From Hyphomicrobiales bacterium (GTDB lineage: Bacteria; Pseudomonadota; Alphaproteobacteria; Rhizobiales; Aestuariivirgaceae): a DNA stretch of 15,329 bases. The stretch spans positions 1 to 15,329 of the forward strand of contig JAHFPK010000038.1 of assembly GCA_023266715.1 (NCBI GenBank), given 5' to 3'. Positions 13,671 to 15,329 of this stretch are shown in pieces. The first letter of the stretch is position 1. The number at the start of each line of letters is the position of its first letter. The notes below the pieces were generated by a model. The model was not told where the DNA came from, did no database searches, and was given only the letters and a program-made list of their open reading frames with translations. The translations under genes and the position numbers were made by a program.

Positions 13671-15010
13671 AGTTGAATAATCACGTTCGGTCTATTGGTT
13701 TGGTCATGGCAGGCGCCGTATCGGCAACCGTGTTGTGGCATGTCTTCGGCTCGGCAATTGCTGCCTCCAATGCCGATACCTACAAACAGCTTAATCTGTT
13801 CGGAGATGTGTTTGATCGCGTCAGGGCTGACTATGTCGAGGACCCCGACGAATCCAAAATGATTGAGGCCGCCATTAATGGCATGCTCGCCTCCCTCGAC
13901 CCCCATTCCAGCTATATGGATGCCAAGCGCTTTGAAGACATGAGCGTTCAAACCAAGGGCGAATTTGGCGGCCTTGGCATTGAAGTCACCATGGAAAATG
14001 GCTTTGTGAAAGTTGTGGCTCCCATTGATGATACGCCTGCCGCTAAGGCGGGCCTCATGGCCAACGACCTCATCACCAAGATTGATGGCGCGGACATTCA
14101 GGGCCTGACCTTGAATGAAGCGGTGGATAAAATGCGGGGCGGCGTGAACACCCCCATCCTGCTCACCATCCAGCGCAAGGACCAGGCCGCCTTCGATGTG
14201 AAGCTCATCCGCGACCGCATTCGCGTGCAGTCCGTCAAATCCAATCTCGAAGGCGATGACATTGGCTATGTGCGCATCAGCTCGTTTACCGAGCAAACCC
14301 AGGAAGGCCTCGACAAAGCCTTTACCAGCATGAAATCAAAGTTGGGCGCCAGTGCCAAGGGTTACATTATTGATCTCAGAAACAACCCCGGTGGCCTTCT
14401 CGACCAGGCGATTTCCGTCTCCGACAGCTTCCTCGACAAGGGTGAGGTTGTTTCAACCCGCGGCCGTCATGCCGAGGAAACCCAACGGTTCAGTGCCCAA
14501 AAGGGTGACATATCGGACGGCAAGACCGTGGTCATCTTGATCAATGGCGGCTCGGCTTCGGCCTCTGAAATTGTGGCCGGTGCCCTGCAGGATCATAAGC
14601 GCGCCACCATCATCGGTACCCGTTCCTTTGGCAAGGGGTCGGTGCAGACCATTATTCCGCTGGGAAGCCAGGGTGCCCTTCGCCTCACGACCGCGCGTTA
14701 CTATACGCCAGCCGGCCGTTCCATTCAGGCCAAGGGCATTGATGCGGATATCCTAATCGAACAGCCCTTGCCGCCTGAACTTCAGGGCAAGAATGTTTCC
14801 ACCGAAGGTGAAGCGAGCCTCAAGGGCCATCTCACCAATGAAGGCGGCGGTGACGAAGGCGGCGGTTCTTCCGCCTATGTGCCCGAGGACAAAATCAAGG
14901 ACGTGCAATTGAAAGCCGCCATTGATTTCCTCCACGGCATCAAGGTGGTGAGCAACGTCAAGCCTGACGATGCAAAACCTGCCGGGACCACGGAAACCAA
15001 GGCGAATTGA
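13667..15010 (+). CDS. ctpA: Carboxy-terminal processing peptidase, S41 family (CtpA)
   Basis: Periplasmic serine protease that trims or degrades proteins from their C-termini; homologues control envelope proteins and peptidoglycan hydrolases. 447 residues. An N-terminal signal or anchor covers about residues 8-33. A PDZ domain (about 96-170) carries the substrate-binding loop GGLGIEV. The S41 protease core has YVRISSFTE, IIDLRNNPGG, the catalytic Ser298 in GGSASASEI, Lys323 in GTRSFGKG and Gln327; the 25-residue Ser-Lys spacing matches characterised family members. The C-terminal part has a Gly/Glu-rich stretch (EGGGDEGGG) before a helical end. Its ATG overlaps the envC stop as ATGA. Last gene of this run; the palindrome at 15045-15063 follows. 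Confidence 0.97.
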   Translation: MKLNNHVRSIGLVMAGAVSATVLWHVFGSAIAASNADTYKQLNLFGDVFDRVRADYVEDPDESKMIEAAINGMLASLDPHSSYMDAKRFEDMSVQTKGEFGGLGIEVTMENGFVKVVAPIDDTPAAKAGLMANDLITKIDGADIQGLTLNEAVDKMRGGVNTPILLTIQRKDQAAFDVKLIRDRIRVQSVKSNLEGDDIGYVRISSFTEQTQEGLDKAFTSMKSKLGASAKGYIIDLRNNPGGLLDQAISVSDSFLDKGEVVSTRGRHAEETQRFSAQKGDISDGKTVVILINGGSASASEIVAGALQDHKRATIIGTRSFGKGSVQTIIPLGSQGALRLTTARYYTPAGRSIQAKGIDADILIEQPLPPELQGKNVSTEGEASLKGHLTNEGGGDEGGGSSAYVPEDKIKDVQLKAAIDFLHGIKVVSNVKPDDAKPAGTTETKAN

Positions 15011-15044
15011 GCTTACGAGCTGCTTCTACTCTCATCATGGCCGT

Positions 15045-15063
15045 CCTCGGACTTGATCCGGGG
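15045..15063. repeat. Degenerate alphaproteobacterial intergenic palindrome
   Basis: CCTCGGA (15045-15051) and TCCGGGG (15057-15063) pair over 7 bp with one G-T pair, around the loop CTTGA. The pattern, with preceding GTC and following AGC, resembles the abundant C-C-x-C-G-G-(A/G)-C-T-T-G-A palindromes scattered between genes in many alphaproteobacteria. No U-run follows directly, so it is a poor terminator for ctpA, though it may protect the transcript end. Confidence 0.5.
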
Positions 15064-15144
15064 AGCAACCTGGCTATTTTCCTTTCCTGAGAAGAAGATA
15101 TCCGCATCAGGCGCCGAAAAAATGCCCTAAACTTCAAACTACGG

Positions 15145-15160
15145 TTAATGAGACGTTAAC
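15145..15160 (+). promoter_or_regulatory. CtrA-binding site (TTAA-N7-TTAAC)
   Basis: TTAA (15145-15148), a 7-nt spacer, and TTAAC (15156-15160) match exactly the consensus of the cell-cycle master regulator CtrA of alphaproteobacteria. It lies 53 nt before the ATG at 15214, a position suited to acting at a promoter. A GANTC site for CcrM-type methylation (GAATC, 15189-15193) is 28 nt further on. No other clear promoter hexamer is visible there. Confidence 0.55.
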
Positions 15161-15213
15161 GGTTACCTCGCCACAGTCGCAGCCAATCGAATCGACTGAG
15201 TGATGCAAACTTC

Positions 15214-15329
15214 ATGAGCCGTGATGAACTGCGACAACCGCTGACCAAACGGAGCCTGAGCGAGCGCCTGTGGGCCAAGCGTCCCAGTCCGCTGTTCGCC
15301 ACCTCGATCCTCGCCGCCTGCGGATTTAT
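15214..15329 (+). CDS. Probable divergent polysaccharide deacetylase family protein, N-terminus only
   Basis: The frame starting ATG AGC CGT runs open to the window end, giving 38 complete codons. The start MSRDELRQPL followed by a basic stretch (TKRSLSERLWAKRPS) and a hydrophobic segment (LFATSILAACGF) is typical of the membrane-anchored N-terminus of divergent polysaccharide deacetylases, which in Hyphomicrobiales often follow ctpA and precede rppH. The catalytic domain is outside the window, so the call rests on this short region and on synteny. The stretch from ctpA to here (15011-15213) holds no gene, only the palindrome and the CtrA box. Confidence 0.6.
   Translation, partial: MSRDELRQPLTKRSLSERLWAKRPSPLFATSILAACGF

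Noticed and set aside
13562..14296. A 244-codon minus-strand frame opposite ctpA, and similar frames opposite rsfS/rlmH (11323-12033) and envC (12386-13240)
   Set aside because: All lie antisense to intact family genes, and their translations look like codon shadows rather than proteins.
1..15329. CRISPR array, tRNA or rRNA genes, insertion sequences, phage or toxin-antitoxin genes
   Set aside because: Both strands were read for repeats, cloverleaf-like segments, transposase or integrase motifs and small gene pairs; none was seen.

Overview
The window looks like chromosome of an alphaproteobacterium, most likely of the Hyphomicrobiales (Rhizobiales). The evidence is the gene order rplU-rpmA-obgE-proB-proA-nadD-rsfS-rlmH-envC-ctpA-polysaccharide deacetylase, the long Ala/Lys/Pro-rich tail on ribosomal protein L21, an exact match to the CtrA-binding consensus near the right edge, and a palindromic element of a type common in alphaproteobacterial intergenic DNA. 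The species cannot be named from the sequence.

Left third (1-5419), accessory catabolic region. A leftward sugar-type ABC importer operon encodes a Tat-exported binding protein, then a permease, then a double-domain ATPase cut by the window edge. A perfect 11-bp hairpin separates the binding-protein gene from the permease gene. Divergent from it, a TetR-family regulator gene overlaps an acyl-CoA dehydrogenase gene by 4 bases. A palindrome in the divergent gap, overlapping a probable promoter of the transporter operon, is the likely TetR operator. Directly after the dehydrogenase lies a 56-codon reading frame whose first 34 residues look like the start of a MaoC-type enoyl-CoA hydratase. It then loses all resemblance and ends inside the rplU promoter. 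I read this as the broken edge of a larger CoA-dependent catabolic cluster joined to the conserved rplU locus.

Middle and right (5394-15010), conserved housekeeping block. A strong promoter and a roughly 150-nt structured leader precede rplU-rpmA, which end in a strong, probably bidirectional terminator. A small exported lytic transglycosylase-like gene runs leftward in the rpmA-obgE gap. Then obgE, proB, proA, nadD, rsfS and rlmH are packed with overlaps or very small gaps, linking ribosome assembly (Obg, RsfS, RlmH), proline synthesis (ProB, ProA) and NAD synthesis (NadD). RsfS appears to be translated from well upstream of its first ATG, possibly from a CTG codon. Next come envC (degenerate LytM murein hydrolase activator) and ctpA (S41 processing protease), overlapping by 4 bases and acting in the envelope.

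Right edge (15011-15329). The gap after ctpA holds a degenerate palindromic repeat and a perfect CtrA box, TTAA-N7-TTAAC, about 53 nt before a gene start that looks like the N-terminus of a divergent polysaccharide deacetylase. No tRNA, rRNA, CRISPR array, insertion sequence or phage gene was found, and no wholly new system is evident. The most informative observations are the truncated MaoC junction, the rsfS start problem, the CtrA box and the two regulatory structures of the transporter locus.
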